Source: Mangrovimicrobium sp033283265
Lineage (GTDB): Bacteria > Pseudomonadota > Gammaproteobacteria > Pseudomonadales > Halieaceae
Length of the DNA stretch: 64,000 bases
NCBI GenBank assembly: GCA_033283265.1
Contig: JAWMQN010000001.1
Span: 992,001 to 1,056,000 of the forward strand
Direction of reading: 5' to 3'
Each line of letters opens with the position of its first letter. The stretch's first letter is position 1. Below, in pieces: positions 8,537 to 17,042 of this stretch. Both the position numbers and the translations under genes were made by a program. The notes below the pieces were generated by a model, which saw only the letters and a program-made list of their open reading frames with translations, searched no databases and was not told the origin of the DNA.

Positions 8537-9331
8537 ATGCCCACTTTGAACGTCAACGGCACCGAGCTGTACTACGAAGAGCGCGGCTCCGGCCCGGAAA
8601 CCATCGTCTTCTCCCACGGCCTGCTGATGAGCGGGCGCATGTTCGATGCCCAGGTCGAGGCACTCAGCCGCCGCTACCGCTGTATCACTTACGATCATCG
8701 CGGCCAGGCGCGCAGCGCTGTCACCAAAACCGGCTATGACATGGATACCCTGACCGACGATGCCGTCGCGCTGATCGAGGCGCTGGGCGCCGCACCCTGT
8801 CACTTTGTCGGCCTGTCCATGGGCGGCTTCGTCGGCATGCGCCTGGCCATTCGCCACCCGCACTTGTTGCGCTCCCTGGTCCTGATGGAAACCTCCGCGG
8901 ACCCGGAAGTAAACGTGAGAGCCTACCGCAAGCTGGCCTTCATCGGCCGGTGGTTCGGCTTCCGCGCGGTAGTCACTCCCCTCATGGGTATCATGTTCGG
9001 CCGCAGCTTTCTCGATGACCCGGCACAGGAGGAGGCCCGGCAATACTGGAGAAAGCACCTGCTCAGCCTCAATCGCCGGGGTACGGTCAGGGCCGCTCAC
9101 GGCGTCATCGACCGCGAGGGGGTCTACTCGCAACTGGGCAGTATCAACCTGCCGACACTGGTCATGGTGGGCGACGAGGACGTGGCCACGGTGCCGGCGA
9201 AGGCAGAACGCATACATGCGGCCATCGAGGGATCGACACTCAGCGTCATTCCCGGTGCCGGGCATTCGTCCTCGATCGAGAAGCCGGCGCTGGTTACCGC
9301 TGCCCTGGAGAAATTCTTTACTGCCGAATAA
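8537..9331 (+). CDS. Alpha/beta hydrolase
   Basis: A 264-residue cytoplasmic hydrolase starting MPTLNVNGTELYYEE. It has the oxyanion segment SHGLLMSG, the nucleophile elbow GLSMGG, an acid in MVGDEDVATVP and the catalytic His in GAGHSSSIEKP. This matches the family of 3-oxoadipate enol-lactonase-like and related esterases, but the substrate is open. The frame continues upstream to 8396, but those codons do not look coding and overlap the divergent promoter region, so the ATG at 8537 is preferred. Its ribosome-binding site is weak. Confidence 0.88.
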   Translation: MPTLNVNGTELYYEERGSGPETIVFSHGLLMSGRMFDAQVEALSRRYRCITYDHRGQARSAVTKTGYDMDTLTDDAVALIEALGAAPCHFVGLSMGGFVGMRLAIRHPHLLRSLVLMETSADPEVNVRAYRKLAFIGRWFGFRAVVTPLMGIMFGRSFLDDPAQEEARQYWRKHLLSLNRRGTVRAAHGVIDREGVYSQLGSINLPTLVMVGDEDVATVPAKAERIHAAIEGSTLSVIPGAGHSSSIEKPALVTAALEKFFTAE

Positions 9332-9359
9332 ACGCGAACGGGTGAACCAGAGCGCCCGG

Positions 9360-9764
9360 CTACAGGTGCTGCCCATCCAGGTAGAACCAGCGCCCCTCGC
9401 GTTTTTCAAACCGGCTGATTTCATGCATGCGATGGCCCTTGCCGTCGATCTTGTAGCGGGCGACAAATTCCACGGTGCCCTCGGTGTCCTGCTCGCCGCC
9501 GCCACTGGTGGCGCGAACACTGAGGCCGAGCCAGCGCTGCTTGCTGTCGAAGCGAACCCGGCTCGGGCGCCTGGCCGGGCTCCAGGTAGCCAGCAGATAG
9601 GCGTCATCACACAACGCGAAGGCACTGTAGCGCGAGCGCATCAGGCGCTCGGCAGTCGCGGGAATTTCACCGGCATTCAGGTAGCGCCCGCAGCAGTGCT
9701 CGAAGGAATCACCGCTGCCGCAGGGGCAGTCGGTATCGGCAGGGGAAGTTGTTTGTTTGGTCAT
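9360..9764 (-). CDS. YchJ-like SEC-C motif protein
   Basis: A 134-residue protein with a zinc-binding SEC-C motif at the N-terminus (DCPCGSGDSFEHCCGRYL) and the YchJ core: AERLMRSRYSAFALCDDAYLLATW, then TVEFVARY and ISRFEKREGRWFYLDGQ. This is the UPF0225 architecture common in gammaproteobacteria. The function is not established; the SEC-C motif suggests protein or nucleic-acid binding. It stands on the opposite strand to the hydrolase, with 28 bases between stops. Confidence 0.9.
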   Translation of the reverse strand: MTKQTTSPADTDCPCGSGDSFEHCCGRYLNAGEIPATAERLMRSRYSAFALCDDAYLLATWSPARRPSRVRFDSKQRWLGLSVRATSGGGEQDTEGTVEFVARYKIDGKGHRMHEISRFEKREGRWFYLDGQHL

Positions 9765-9826
9765 GGGTGGAGCCTATCGCGGGGAAGTGGGTGCCAGACA
9801 GGCGCCCATTTTAACCTTGAATTCGT

Positions 9827-10597
9827 TTAGCATCGCGAGCCGGCAACGGCGCACGAGCACGCCGGCAGCCAGCAAAAATCCGCGGCTGAAGCGCCCTGCG
9901 CCTGGTTTGAAAGCGCGCCGTGCAATTCGAAATATACCTCCATGTCCTGCGCCACACGCAAGCCACCACCCAGCGCGGCAAAGGGCTGCAGCCCCAGGTC
10001 CAGCTGTTGCAGCTGGAGACTTCCCGTCACCCGGACTTCGCCACCGGCTCGATCCAGCACAAAGCTGCGTCGCAGCTGAGCGCGCTGCCCATTGACGCTG
10101 ATATCCAGCAGCGCACTCAGCTGCCCCGCCTCCTCGCGGAAATCCGTGAGACTGATGTCGATCCACGGCCAGTGCTGCGGCTCGAGCACGTGCTGCATCA
10201 GGTTGTCGCGGGTCCCAGCGATGGCCGCACTATCGAGTTGACTCTCCAGGGCGTGACGGGCGCGTGCCTGCGGCGGGTCTACCTGAATACCGGTGACGGC
10301 GAAACGCAGGTCGGCGCGCGCCTGTGACAATTCCCCCGGGTAGAACAAAAACCCGCGCGGCGCGCCGAGTACGATGACGTGGTCGTGGCCGAATTTCGCC
10401 AGCGGCCCGTCCGGGTGCACGACCACGTCGACGCGCGAGCGCACGGCATCGAGTGCGTAGACGGCAGTATCCGCACTCTCGATGGCGGCGTAATCAAATG
10501 GCGGCCAATCAGTGGCCGGGGCAGTCACGGTGGGTGGAGGCTCACGAAGCGGCTGGCAAGCAAGGAGGCACAGTGCCAGGCCCACCTGTAAAACCAT
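9827..10597 (-). CDS. YceI-domain lipoprotein
   Basis: About 256 residues from the ATG at 10597. The N-terminus MVLQVGLALCLLACQ carries a lipobox with Cys at the LLAC site, so an outer-membrane or periplasmic lipoprotein is expected. The body contains YALDAVRSRVDVVVHPDGPLAKFGHDHVI, the characteristic opening of the YceI beta-barrel (isoprenoid or lipid binding) domain. A GTG a few codons upstream would also give a signal sequence. It lies 25 bases downstream of a second YceI gene and forms the end of a cytochrome b561/YceI/YceI operon. The C-terminus is Cys-rich (CWLPACSCAVAGSRC), which is unusual for the family. Confidence 0.85.
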   Translation of the reverse strand: MVLQVGLALCLLACQPLREPPPTVTAPATDWPPFDYAAIESADTAVYALDAVRSRVDVVVHPDGPLAKFGHDHVIVLGAPRGFLFYPGELSQARADLRFAVTGIQVDPPQARARHALESQLDSAAIAGTRDNLMQHVLEPQHWPWIDISLTDFREEAGQLSALLDISVNGQRAQLRRSFVLDRAGGEVRVTGSLQLQQLDLGLQPFAALGGGLRVAQDMEVYFELHGALSNQAQGASAADFCWLPACSCAVAGSRC

Positions 10598-10622
10598 CCG
10601 GAAGACTTTGCGCGACACCGGG

Positions 10623-11180
10623 CTACTCAGCGCGCACAAGCTGTACGCGGTAGCGCACCGCGACGGCGTCCGCGAGGTCGGCATCCGATGCCCACTCCCC
10701 GCTACCCACCTGCCAGCGGGTCCGCAGGAGTTCCACTGCGCCTGAGAGGATCGCAGTCTCGCCGTCCACCTGCCAGTCGAAGGGCAACTGGAGGGCCAGG
10801 GGCAAGCCCTTCAGGGTGAGTTGCCCGCTAGCGAGATAGGCGGCGCCCGCGGCGGCGATGCTCTCGCTGCGGTAAGTCGCCTGCGGGGAGCGCGCCACGT
10901 CGAACCAGTCCGGCTCGCGCAGTTCCGCATTGGCCTCGTCGTCGCGCATGTCCGCCGATGCGGTATCCACGCTCACCCGCAGGGCGGTGGGACGGCCAGC
11001 GGCGTCGCAGTCGATAGCGACGTCGAAATTGTTGAAACGTCCGGTCATCTCCTGCCCCGCGTAGGTCGCGGTAAAACTGAGGTCACTGCCTTGCGCAAGC
11101 GCCTGCCAGCGGCAGGCCGCGGCCGCCTCGCTCGAAAGGGGCAACAGCAAAGCCGCGACCATGCAGTGGGCAACGCGCAT
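10623..11180 (-). CDS. Periplasmic YceI-family protein
   Basis: A 185-residue exported protein with signal peptide MRVAHCMVAALLLPLSSEAAAA. The mature part shows YceI features: LSFTATYAGQEMTGRFNNFDVAIDCD, RVSVDTASADMRDDEANAELR, FDVARSPQATYRSESI and GQLTLKGLPLALQLPF. The start codon overlaps the cytochrome b561 stop (TGATG), indicating translational coupling. YceI proteins bind long-chain isoprenoid or amide lipids in the periplasm and are often adjacent to or fused with cytochrome b561, as here. Confidence 0.92.
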   Translation of the reverse strand: MRVAHCMVAALLLPLSSEAAAACRWQALAQGSDLSFTATYAGQEMTGRFNNFDVAIDCDAAGRPTALRVSVDTASADMRDDEANAELREPDWFDVARSPQATYRSESIAAAGAAYLASGQLTLKGLPLALQLPFDWQVDGETAILSGAVELLRTRWQVGSGEWASDADLADAVAVRYRVQLVRAE

Positions 11181-11722
11181 CAGTTGCGCCCCAGCATGCG
11201 CAACAGCACGTCGTCGCGCCTGACGAAATGGTGGTAAAGCGCGGCCCCGGCGTGCAGGACAAGAAGAGCGATCAGCACCGTCACCAGCACCTCGTGCAGT
11301 TCCTCGGCAAACTCGTGTATTTCCCGGTCGGGCCCGCTGAACGAGGGCAGCGGGACCAGCCACCAGAGTTTCCACGGCGCCACCGAGGTGTCCGCGACCA
11401 ACCAGCCGGACAGCGGCAGGCCGATGATCACCAGGTAGATCGCCACATGGGTCAGCTGCGCCAGGCGGATCTCCCAGGCCTTGCTGCCCCCGGGCGGCGG
11501 CGGAGAGGGGTGGGTCAGGCGCCAGGCCAGCCGCAGCAGCACCAGCAACAGCAGCGTCACGCCGAGGGATTTGTGCGCCACCATCAGGTCGACCTTGAGC
11601 GGCGAGCGCTCCATCTCGTGCCCCACCCAGCCGAGCACGGCCTGGGCGGCAATGAGCAGCGCGATGCTCCAGTGCAACCAGCGCAGGACGGGATGCCAGG
11701 CAAGATTTGCGGGCGGGTGCAT
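11180..11722 (-). CDS. Cytochrome b561
   Basis: A 180-residue integral membrane protein with four predicted helices. Haem-ligand histidines lie in LRWLHWSIALLIAAQ, MVAHKSLGVTLLLL, LTHVAIYLVIIGLPLSGW and VLVTVLIALLVLHAGAALYHHF, the pattern of bacterial di-haem b561 (Ni/Fe-hydrogenase b-type fold). It probably moves electrons across the inner membrane from quinol to a periplasmic acceptor. It is the first gene of an operon with two YceI-family genes, so it may serve a redox step on the YceI-bound lipid. Confidence 0.92.
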   Translation of the reverse strand: MHPPANLAWHPVLRWLHWSIALLIAAQAVLGWVGHEMERSPLKVDLMVAHKSLGVTLLLLVLLRLAWRLTHPSPPPPGGSKAWEIRLAQLTHVAIYLVIIGLPLSGWLVADTSVAPWKLWWLVPLPSFSGPDREIHEFAEELHEVLVTVLIALLVLHAGAALYHHFVRRDDVLLRMLGRN

Positions 11723-11815
11723 AATGAGGACTCCAGCAATTAAGGGATTCTATAGCAGGCGGAGTATAGCCAAACCGGGTTTCAGGAGTGAGGGGGCTGC
11801 TCGGCCAGGGCCCAC

Positions 11816-12001
11816 ATGATCTGCTGGCCCGCAGGGAAACTTTCGTCGCTGTACTGCCTTGGCTACTGCCGCCTTGCGGTGAGCCCGGACACGCTGGAAC
11901 GGGCCATCGAGGTGATTTGCGGGCGGGAGATCCCGGGCAACGCGAACAGGAGGGACTGCCCGCCGGGAGCGAATCTGGCACTACCGGCCAACTTGGATTA
12001 A
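11816..12001 (+). other. Intergenic stretch with a short Cys-rich open frame
   Basis: The 337-base gap from 11723 to 12059 holds no recognised gene. A 61-codon frame here has high third-position GC, and its middle (SPDTLERAIEVICGREIPG) looks protein-like, with six Cys codons. There is no ribosome-binding site and the same reading extends upstream of the ATG without a better start, so it may be the remnant of a gene rather than a functional one. The rest of the gap probably carries the promoter of the next gene. Confidence 0.2.
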
Positions 12002-12059
12002 GCTCGACTCACCGCGCAAAGAATAGCGTGCGCTATCTTTTATATTCAGGGGGATTTCA

Positions 12060-12782
12060 ATGATACGCCGATTATCCAGCGTCCTGCTGTGGGCAGCACT
12101 CTTCACCTGTACACCCGTCAATGCGCAAAACCTGCTGAGCAACGGTGATTTCGAGGCCGGCCTCGCGGGCTGGACTACCTGGGATGCCCCCGTCGGATTC
12201 TGGGACTACAGCTGGCTGCAAACCAACGACTGCGATATCTGGGTCCCGACCAATGGCTGCCCTTTCGATGGCACCACCTCGCACTCGCAGAAAAAGGGCA
12301 GCGGCTCCGGCAATGCCCTGGGCGGTCTTTACCAGACCATCAGTGTGGTAGCGGGTCAAACCTACCAGGTCTCGGGGCAATGGAGTGGTGGGGTATCCGG
12401 CAACGCGGCGGGAAACGCGACGTTCTGGCGGGTGGAAGTGTATGACGGCGTACCCAGCATCAACCAGATCGACGCCGGACCGGGCCCCCAGGACACGCTC
12501 ATCGCCCTCAAGGAAGAGACCGATCTGGCCACCAACGAGGTTGCCCAGTTCCAGTGGGAACCATTCTCCGGTTCTTTTACCGCGCCGTCAGATACCGTTA
12601 CCCTCGTCCTCAAGACCGGCAGTTACTACACCTTCGCCGCCGCCGCGTACCACGACAACCTGGTCGTCGCGGCACCAGCACCCGTGGTCGTAGAGGCCGT
12701 GCCCGCCCTGCCCTTCGCCGCACTGGGTGCACTTGCCGGCCTGTTGGCACTGCTGGGGATAAGCGTCCGGCGCTGTGTATAA
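12060..12782 (+). CDS. Exported protein with carbohydrate-binding-like domain and C-terminal sorting tail
   Basis: A 240-residue protein with a signal peptide (ending PVNAQ). The beta-rich mature domain opens NLLSNGDFEAGLAGWTTW, the signature of CBM4/9-like or PEP-CTERM-associated jelly-roll domains, and contains GLYQTISVVAGQTYQVSGQW. The C-terminus is a proline-led hydrophobic segment and a basic end (PALPFAALGALAGLLALLG then SVRR), the layout of a cleaved sorting signal related to PEP-CTERM or IPTL-CTERM. It resembles the tails at 15.0 and 17.1 kb. Extracellular or surface location is expected; ligand unknown. Confidence 0.8.
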   Translation: MIRRLSSVLLWAALFTCTPVNAQNLLSNGDFEAGLAGWTTWDAPVGFWDYSWLQTNDCDIWVPTNGCPFDGTTSHSQKKGSGSGNALGGLYQTISVVAGQTYQVSGQWSGGVSGNAAGNATFWRVEVYDGVPSINQIDAGPGPQDTLIALKEETDLATNEVAQFQWEPFSGSFTAPSDTVTLVLKTGSYYTFAAAAYHDNLVVAAPAPVVVEAVPALPFAALGALAGLLALLGISVRRCV

Positions 12783-12953
12783 GGATCAGGCGGCGCAGCC
12801 TCCAGTTGCCTGACCCCGCAGCTAGGGAAGCGGCGCTATCAAGCAGGGGACACTACAAGCAGAGTTCAATCGAGGATCTGCCCCCATGGGCCTGGCGCTG
12901 ACGTACAGACCCCTGCTGCTTCCCTGTATTCTCCAGGAGGGAGATTAAAACCA

Positions 12954-14270
12954 GTGCTGCAAAGAACCATCAAAGTCCTCAGTGTGATCGCGCTGGTACT
13001 GTTCGCACTGTGGTTCCGTCTCTACTTCCAGGCAACAACCTACTGGGACAGGCCCATCAGGGCAGATGCTGGCCAGTACTACAGTATTGCCTGGAACATC
13101 CTCAACCACGGTGTCTATTCGATGACTCACCCATCGGATACTGAGCCACCACCTGACACATATCGCAGCCCTGGCTACCCCATGCTGGTGGTCCTGGCGA
13201 TGCAAATCGGCGGTGAGGCCCAATGGATCAAGATGCTGCTCTTCCTGCAGGCCTTGCTGGGGGCATTGACGGTTGCATTAACAGTAGTCATCGCGCAGAA
13301 CTGGATGCGGTTTGGCTTCGCCTTCACCGCCGGCTTACTCCTTGCCGTATGGCCACATTCGGTAGCCCTTTCGGGTCTGTTCCTAACCGAAACACTGTTC
13401 GGGTTCACACTCATGTTGGCGGTTTTCCTTCTCGGATGGGCGCACAGAGGGAATTCTCTCCTACGGTACATATTGGCTGGACTGGCCTGCGGCTATTGCG
13501 CACTCGTCAACGCGGTAATTCTCGCTTTCCCCTTACTCGTTACGCATGTGCTTGTGGCACGCGGACGGGGCGTGGCACTGGGATTTCTTGTCAGCGCGCT
13601 CCTTTTACCGGGCGTCTGGGCCGTTTACAGCGCGACGATTGAAAGCGAGCGAACCTCCGGCGGGCGCCTCGTAGAGAACGTGCTGGCCGGAATGGAGCCC
13701 GACTTTGGCTATCTGGACAGCCCGGCGGAAGTCGCAGCCAGGGAAAGAGTGATGGCAGGTTCTATAAAATACAGGGCGGGCGACTTCTATGTCCTCGACG
13801 AACTTTTCGATCGGCTTGCTGAAGATCCAGCACACCACGCCCAATGGTATTTTATCGGCAAGCCGGCGCGCCTGTGGCAATGGTCAATTCTCGGCCATGG
13901 CGACGTTTATGTTTTTGCCGTCTTTGAATCACCCTTTCAAACGCAGCCTTTTTACCGGGCCGTTATCGCACTCTGCCAGAGCCTGAACCCATGGCTGTTA
14001 GGCTGCTCAATCGGATACGTGGTGCTATTCGCCCTTGGCCTTGCCCGACGGCAACCGCGGGCCGGAGATTTCCCGCTGCTACTGGCGGTTCTACTGTTTG
14101 TGTACGCGACGCTGGTCTACTCAATACTGACCCCCGACCCCAGGTACGCTACACCCTTCCGCCCGGTCGAGATAATGCTCGCGATTTCCCTGCTGGCGTG
14201 GATTTTTTCCCTATGGAAAAAAGGCGAACGCGAGGCAAGCGTAGGCAGCGAGCCCCGGGAGCCAGCCTGA
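12954..14270 (+). CDS. GT-C-type membrane glycosyltransferase (ArnT/PMT-like)
   Basis: A 438-residue polytopic membrane protein with about ten hydrophobic segments. After the first helix comes an acidic loop with IRADAGQYYSIAWNILNHGVY, where the DA pair occupies the position of the catalytic acid of GT-C enzymes, then TYRSPGYPMLV. A short cytoplasmic tail is basic. This fits the family using polyprenyl-phosphate sugars (glycosyltransferase 39 type). The start is GTG at 12954; the nearest strong AGGAGG lies 13 bases upstream, rather far, so the start is approximate. Substrate unknown. Codon use is slightly less GC-rich than neighbours. Confidence 0.8.
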   Translation: MLQRTIKVLSVIALVLFALWFRLYFQATTYWDRPIRADAGQYYSIAWNILNHGVYSMTHPSDTEPPPDTYRSPGYPMLVVLAMQIGGEAQWIKMLLFLQALLGALTVALTVVIAQNWMRFGFAFTAGLLLAVWPHSVALSGLFLTETLFGFTLMLAVFLLGWAHRGNSLLRYILAGLACGYCALVNAVILAFPLLVTHVLVARGRGVALGFLVSALLLPGVWAVYSATIESERTSGGRLVENVLAGMEPDFGYLDSPAEVAARERVMAGSIKYRAGDFYVLDELFDRLAEDPAHHAQWYFIGKPARLWQWSILGHGDVYVFAVFESPFQTQPFYRAVIALCQSLNPWLLGCSIGYVVLFALGLARRQPRAGDFPLLLAVLLFVYATLVYSILTPDPRYATPFRPVEIMLAISLLAWIFSLWKKGEREASVGSEPREPA

Positions 14271-14346
14271 ATTCCGGACTGCACCAGGAGCCGCGGACTC
14301 AGGAACTCAGCGGCCGGCGCATTTCATCCAGGCAGCTCTAGCAAGC

Positions 14347-14916
14347 CTACGCGCGCTGCGGCGATGATGGCGCGGGTGCAAACGAGCACACCGTGTCCAT
14401 ACCCAGCACGTGCATGGCGCGGCCAAGGCCCATCCAGGCGGCGATGGAATAGGTCATCTCGACAATTTCCTCGTCACTGAAGACCGACTTCGCCAGCGCC
14501 CAGAATTCCTCGTCTGCGGAAATAGCCTGCGGGGCCTCGCCCATGCCCTCGGCGTAGGCGATGGCCACCCGCTCGCGGGTGCTGTAACCCGGGTAGTCAC
14601 GCCAGTTGAGCACGTTCTGGTAGTAGGCCTCATCGGGAGCCGGGCCGTGGGTGTAGACCGAGTTTTCCAGGTCGCCGTCGAATACCTCGAACAGCCCGGG
14701 AAAATCGCGCGCACCGCGGAAGTTCTTGCAGACATTGCAGCCGTTGATCAGTGCCGTGCGATAGCGTGCGCCCTCCAGCTCGCGCAGGGACAGCGTGCTG
14801 TGCTGGTAGGGCTGGGCACCGTAATTCTGCGCTGCGGCGAGAATCTCCGACGGGTAGCGCCGGCCGAGATTGGCGGTCGGGTTATCGCGGTATTCTTCCG
14901 GAAGGTCTACACGCAT
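14347..14916 (-). CDS. Carboxymuconolactone decarboxylase/AhpD-family protein
   Basis: A 189-residue soluble protein with the helical CMD fold. The redox pair CxxC sits in LINGCNVCKNFRGARDF, followed by an acidic stretch and the C-terminal helices TRERVAIAYAEGM and FSDEEIVEMTYSIAAWMGLGRAMHVLGM. In AhpD and many CMD proteins the motif is CxxCxxxH; here the His position is Arg (CNVCKNFR). It may therefore be a disulfide reductase with altered chemistry. The start has AAGGAGG upstream. A sorting-tail fragment lies immediately upstream on the same strand. Confidence 0.85.
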   Translation of the reverse strand: MRVDLPEEYRDNPTANLGRRYPSEILAAAQNYGAQPYQHSTLSLRELEGARYRTALINGCNVCKNFRGARDFPGLFEVFDGDLENSVYTHGPAPDEAYYQNVLNWRDYPGYSTRERVAIAYAEGMGEAPQAISADEEFWALAKSVFSDEEIVEMTYSIAAWMGLGRAMHVLGMDTVCSFAPAPSSPQRA

Positions 14917-14935
14917 TGCGGCCTCCTTTAGGGTT

Positions 14936-15085
14936 TTATACTTGTGGAGGCAGTTTACCCGAGTTCCCCACTCCCGCCATACCCAGGGGCTTGCCAGGTC
15001 CGTCGGCCGGTTTTCTCCTCACCCCCAACAGCGCCACCAGGCCGATCAACAGGCCCGCTGCGGGCAGGCCCACTTCAGGTTTTGA
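14936..15085 (-). pseudogene. Orphan C-terminal sorting-tail fragment
   Basis: A 50-codon open stretch bounded by stops, with no usable start. It encodes PEVGLPAAGLLIGLVALLG then VRRK, a membrane-spanning sorting tail, plus a short extension to the stop at 14936. The core is 43 of 50 bases identical to the tail of the fragment at 17.1 kb (15023-15072 against 17067-17116). It looks like the 3' remnant of a surface-protein gene whose body is lost. Confidence 0.55.
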
Positions 15086-15149
15086 TCAAGGGGCACCAGC
15101 ACCGGCCTGAAAGCTGGGCAGATGCCACTGCGACAGACTAGACTAGGCC

Positions 15150-16721
15150 ATGGCCCTGATTCAGCAAAACGCCCTCCTCCCGCTACTGTGCGCGCTGGCC
15201 GCCAGCCTGGTCACCGGCTGCGCCAGCCAGGATTACGCGTCCGGGCAAACCGACGCCACCACGGACACCAGCACCCATGTCCTCGACGACCAGAGCGTCT
15301 TCCACGGCAGCCCCTTCCCCGACGTGGGGCTCGACGGGCTGTTTCCCGTGCGCGATGCACAGCAGTGTTCCGTGGCTGTCCTCGACGGCGGCGAGGCATC
15401 CTTCGCCCAGCGCCTGGAAGCGCTGAAGCAGGCGGATACCTCGATTCGCATCCAGACCCTGATCTTCAAGGGCGACGAGTCGGGGCTGCGCATCGCCGAA
15501 ATCCTGAAGCAGAAGAAGGCCGCGGGGCTCGACGTCCGGGTGATCGTCGACGCCTTCTCCAACCCCTGGCTGCAGACCCAGTGGATGTTCTTCGACCTCA
15601 AGCAGAACGGCATCGAGGTGGAAGGCTACGAGGCCATGGCCCTGCAGTGGCTGAACGAAGTGCCCGTGCCGCTGCTCACCCCCCACAGCGACCTGCTCGA
15701 CATGGACCGGCGCTACCACGAGAAAATGTGGATCATCGACGGCGAGACCGACCATGCTGTGGCGGTGACCGGCGGCCTGAACATCGGCAACGAGTATTTT
15801 CGCGCCAATCCGCAGGACCCGGTGAACACCTGGCGCGACCAGGACGTGGTCGTGCGCGGCGCCATCGTGAAGGATCTGGTCGCGGCTTTTGATCGCAATT
15901 TTGACTACTTCGTCGAGATCAAGAAGAGCCGGGGAATTTTCAACACCAACCTTTACTGGGACGCGACCCGCAGTGTGCTCGACAGCACGGGCAAGATGCC
16001 CATCAGCTACAACACCGATCCCGCGATCGTCGACTATCTCGCACAGATCGAGGGCCGCGACCCGCAACCGGCCTACCAGGGTGCCACCTGCCGCTTCCTG
16101 CAGAACCGGCCGCGGCTGAAAGAGACCTATATCCAGCAGGCCTACGAGAAACTCTTCGCCCAGGCGGAACGCGAGATCCTCGTCGCCAATGCCTACTTCG
16201 TGCCGACCCCGGCGCTGGCAGCCTCGATAGAGGCAGCCGCTCAGCGCTGCGTGTCGGTGAACCTCATCACCAACAGCCCGGACACCAACAACCACCCCGA
16301 AATCAGCCTGGTCGGGCGCGCCTATTACCGCGACCTCCTGGCCATCAACGCGTCACCGGAGGTGGCGAGTTGCGCAGCAGAAAACGCGGGCGTGCATATA
16401 TGGGAGTGGATGGGCCAGGCCCACGACGAGGAGACTCCCAGCCAGGGCACCATGCATTCCAAGTACGCGGTGTTCGACGGCACTGTCAGCCTGGTGGGCT
16501 CCTACAACCTCGATCCGCGCAGTGAACAACTGAACAGCGAAAGCGCCATCGTCTACCACCACGCCGACCTCTCGCGGCAACTGCGCCGCCTCTTCCTCGA
16601 CAACGACATCCGCTACAGCCGCAAGGTGACGCCCGAGGCTGCCGCGCGCTTTGAAACCCCCGCATCCGCACTGGACAAGTTCAAGCAGTCGCTCGGCAGC
16701 ATGTTCGAAGGCGAACTCTAG
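15150..16721 (+). CDS. Phospholipase D-family lipoprotein
   Basis: A 523-residue protein with a lipoprotein signal (LPLLCALAASLVTGCASQ). It has two HKD motifs: HEKMWIID (H190, K192, D197) followed by GGLNIGNEYF, and HSKYAVFD (H436) followed by VGSYNLDPRSEQLNSE. Both are complete, so phosphatidyltransferase or phospholipase activity is likely. The architecture resembles cardiolipin-synthase-like and YmdC-like proteins, but membrane attachment is by the lipid anchor rather than N-terminal helices, placing it in the periplasm or outer membrane. The start codon has no strong ribosome-binding site. Confidence 0.88.
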   Translation: MALIQQNALLPLLCALAASLVTGCASQDYASGQTDATTDTSTHVLDDQSVFHGSPFPDVGLDGLFPVRDAQQCSVAVLDGGEASFAQRLEALKQADTSIRIQTLIFKGDESGLRIAEILKQKKAAGLDVRVIVDAFSNPWLQTQWMFFDLKQNGIEVEGYEAMALQWLNEVPVPLLTPHSDLLDMDRRYHEKMWIIDGETDHAVAVTGGLNIGNEYFRANPQDPVNTWRDQDVVVRGAIVKDLVAAFDRNFDYFVEIKKSRGIFNTNLYWDATRSVLDSTGKMPISYNTDPAIVDYLAQIEGRDPQPAYQGATCRFLQNRPRLKETYIQQAYEKLFAQAEREILVANAYFVPTPALAASIEAAAQRCVSVNLITNSPDTNNHPEISLVGRAYYRDLLAINASPEVASCAAENAGVHIWEWMGQAHDEETPSQGTMHSKYAVFDGTVSLVGSYNLDPRSEQLNSESAIVYHHADLSRQLRRLFLDNDIRYSRKVTPEAAARFETPASALDKFKQSLGSMFEGEL

Positions 16722-17042
16722 AACGCCAGCGATACCGGCTTTGTTCCAGGTGTCATAGCCCGGGTCCCGGGTAAAACCGCCAAAGTGACCAGCATCGTCG
16801 TTGTCGACGAGAATACGATCGGTGCCGGCGACAGCTCGCGCCATCGCCTGCCCTGGTGGCGATGACCAGCCGGTTCTGCATGCGGGGATTCATGACCCGC
16901 CTGAACGACATCCTGGTTACCCACCTGGAAGGCTGCAGGGCGGGGAGCTGGCGGGCCGCTTAGAGCGCTCGCGCGCTTGATGCCCCGGGAACAGTGGCTG
17001 GCGCCCGGGTAGCGGGCACCAGCAGCTGTACGCGGGCCCGGC
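16722..17042. other. Intergenic stretch with coding-like remnants
   Basis: No intact gene is supported in these 321 bases. Two short plus-strand readings look protein-like in different frames: one read on from the PLD stop with TSIVVVDENTIGAG, and a later one with LVAMTSRFCMRGFMTRLND. They would need a frameshift to join, and I could not assign either to a family. Old gene decay is the simplest reading. Confidence 0.25.

Noticed and set aside
12783..12815. Possible terminator after the sorting-tail gene (TCAGGC...GCCTGA)
   Set aside because: The stem is only 6 base pairs with a long loop and no U-run.
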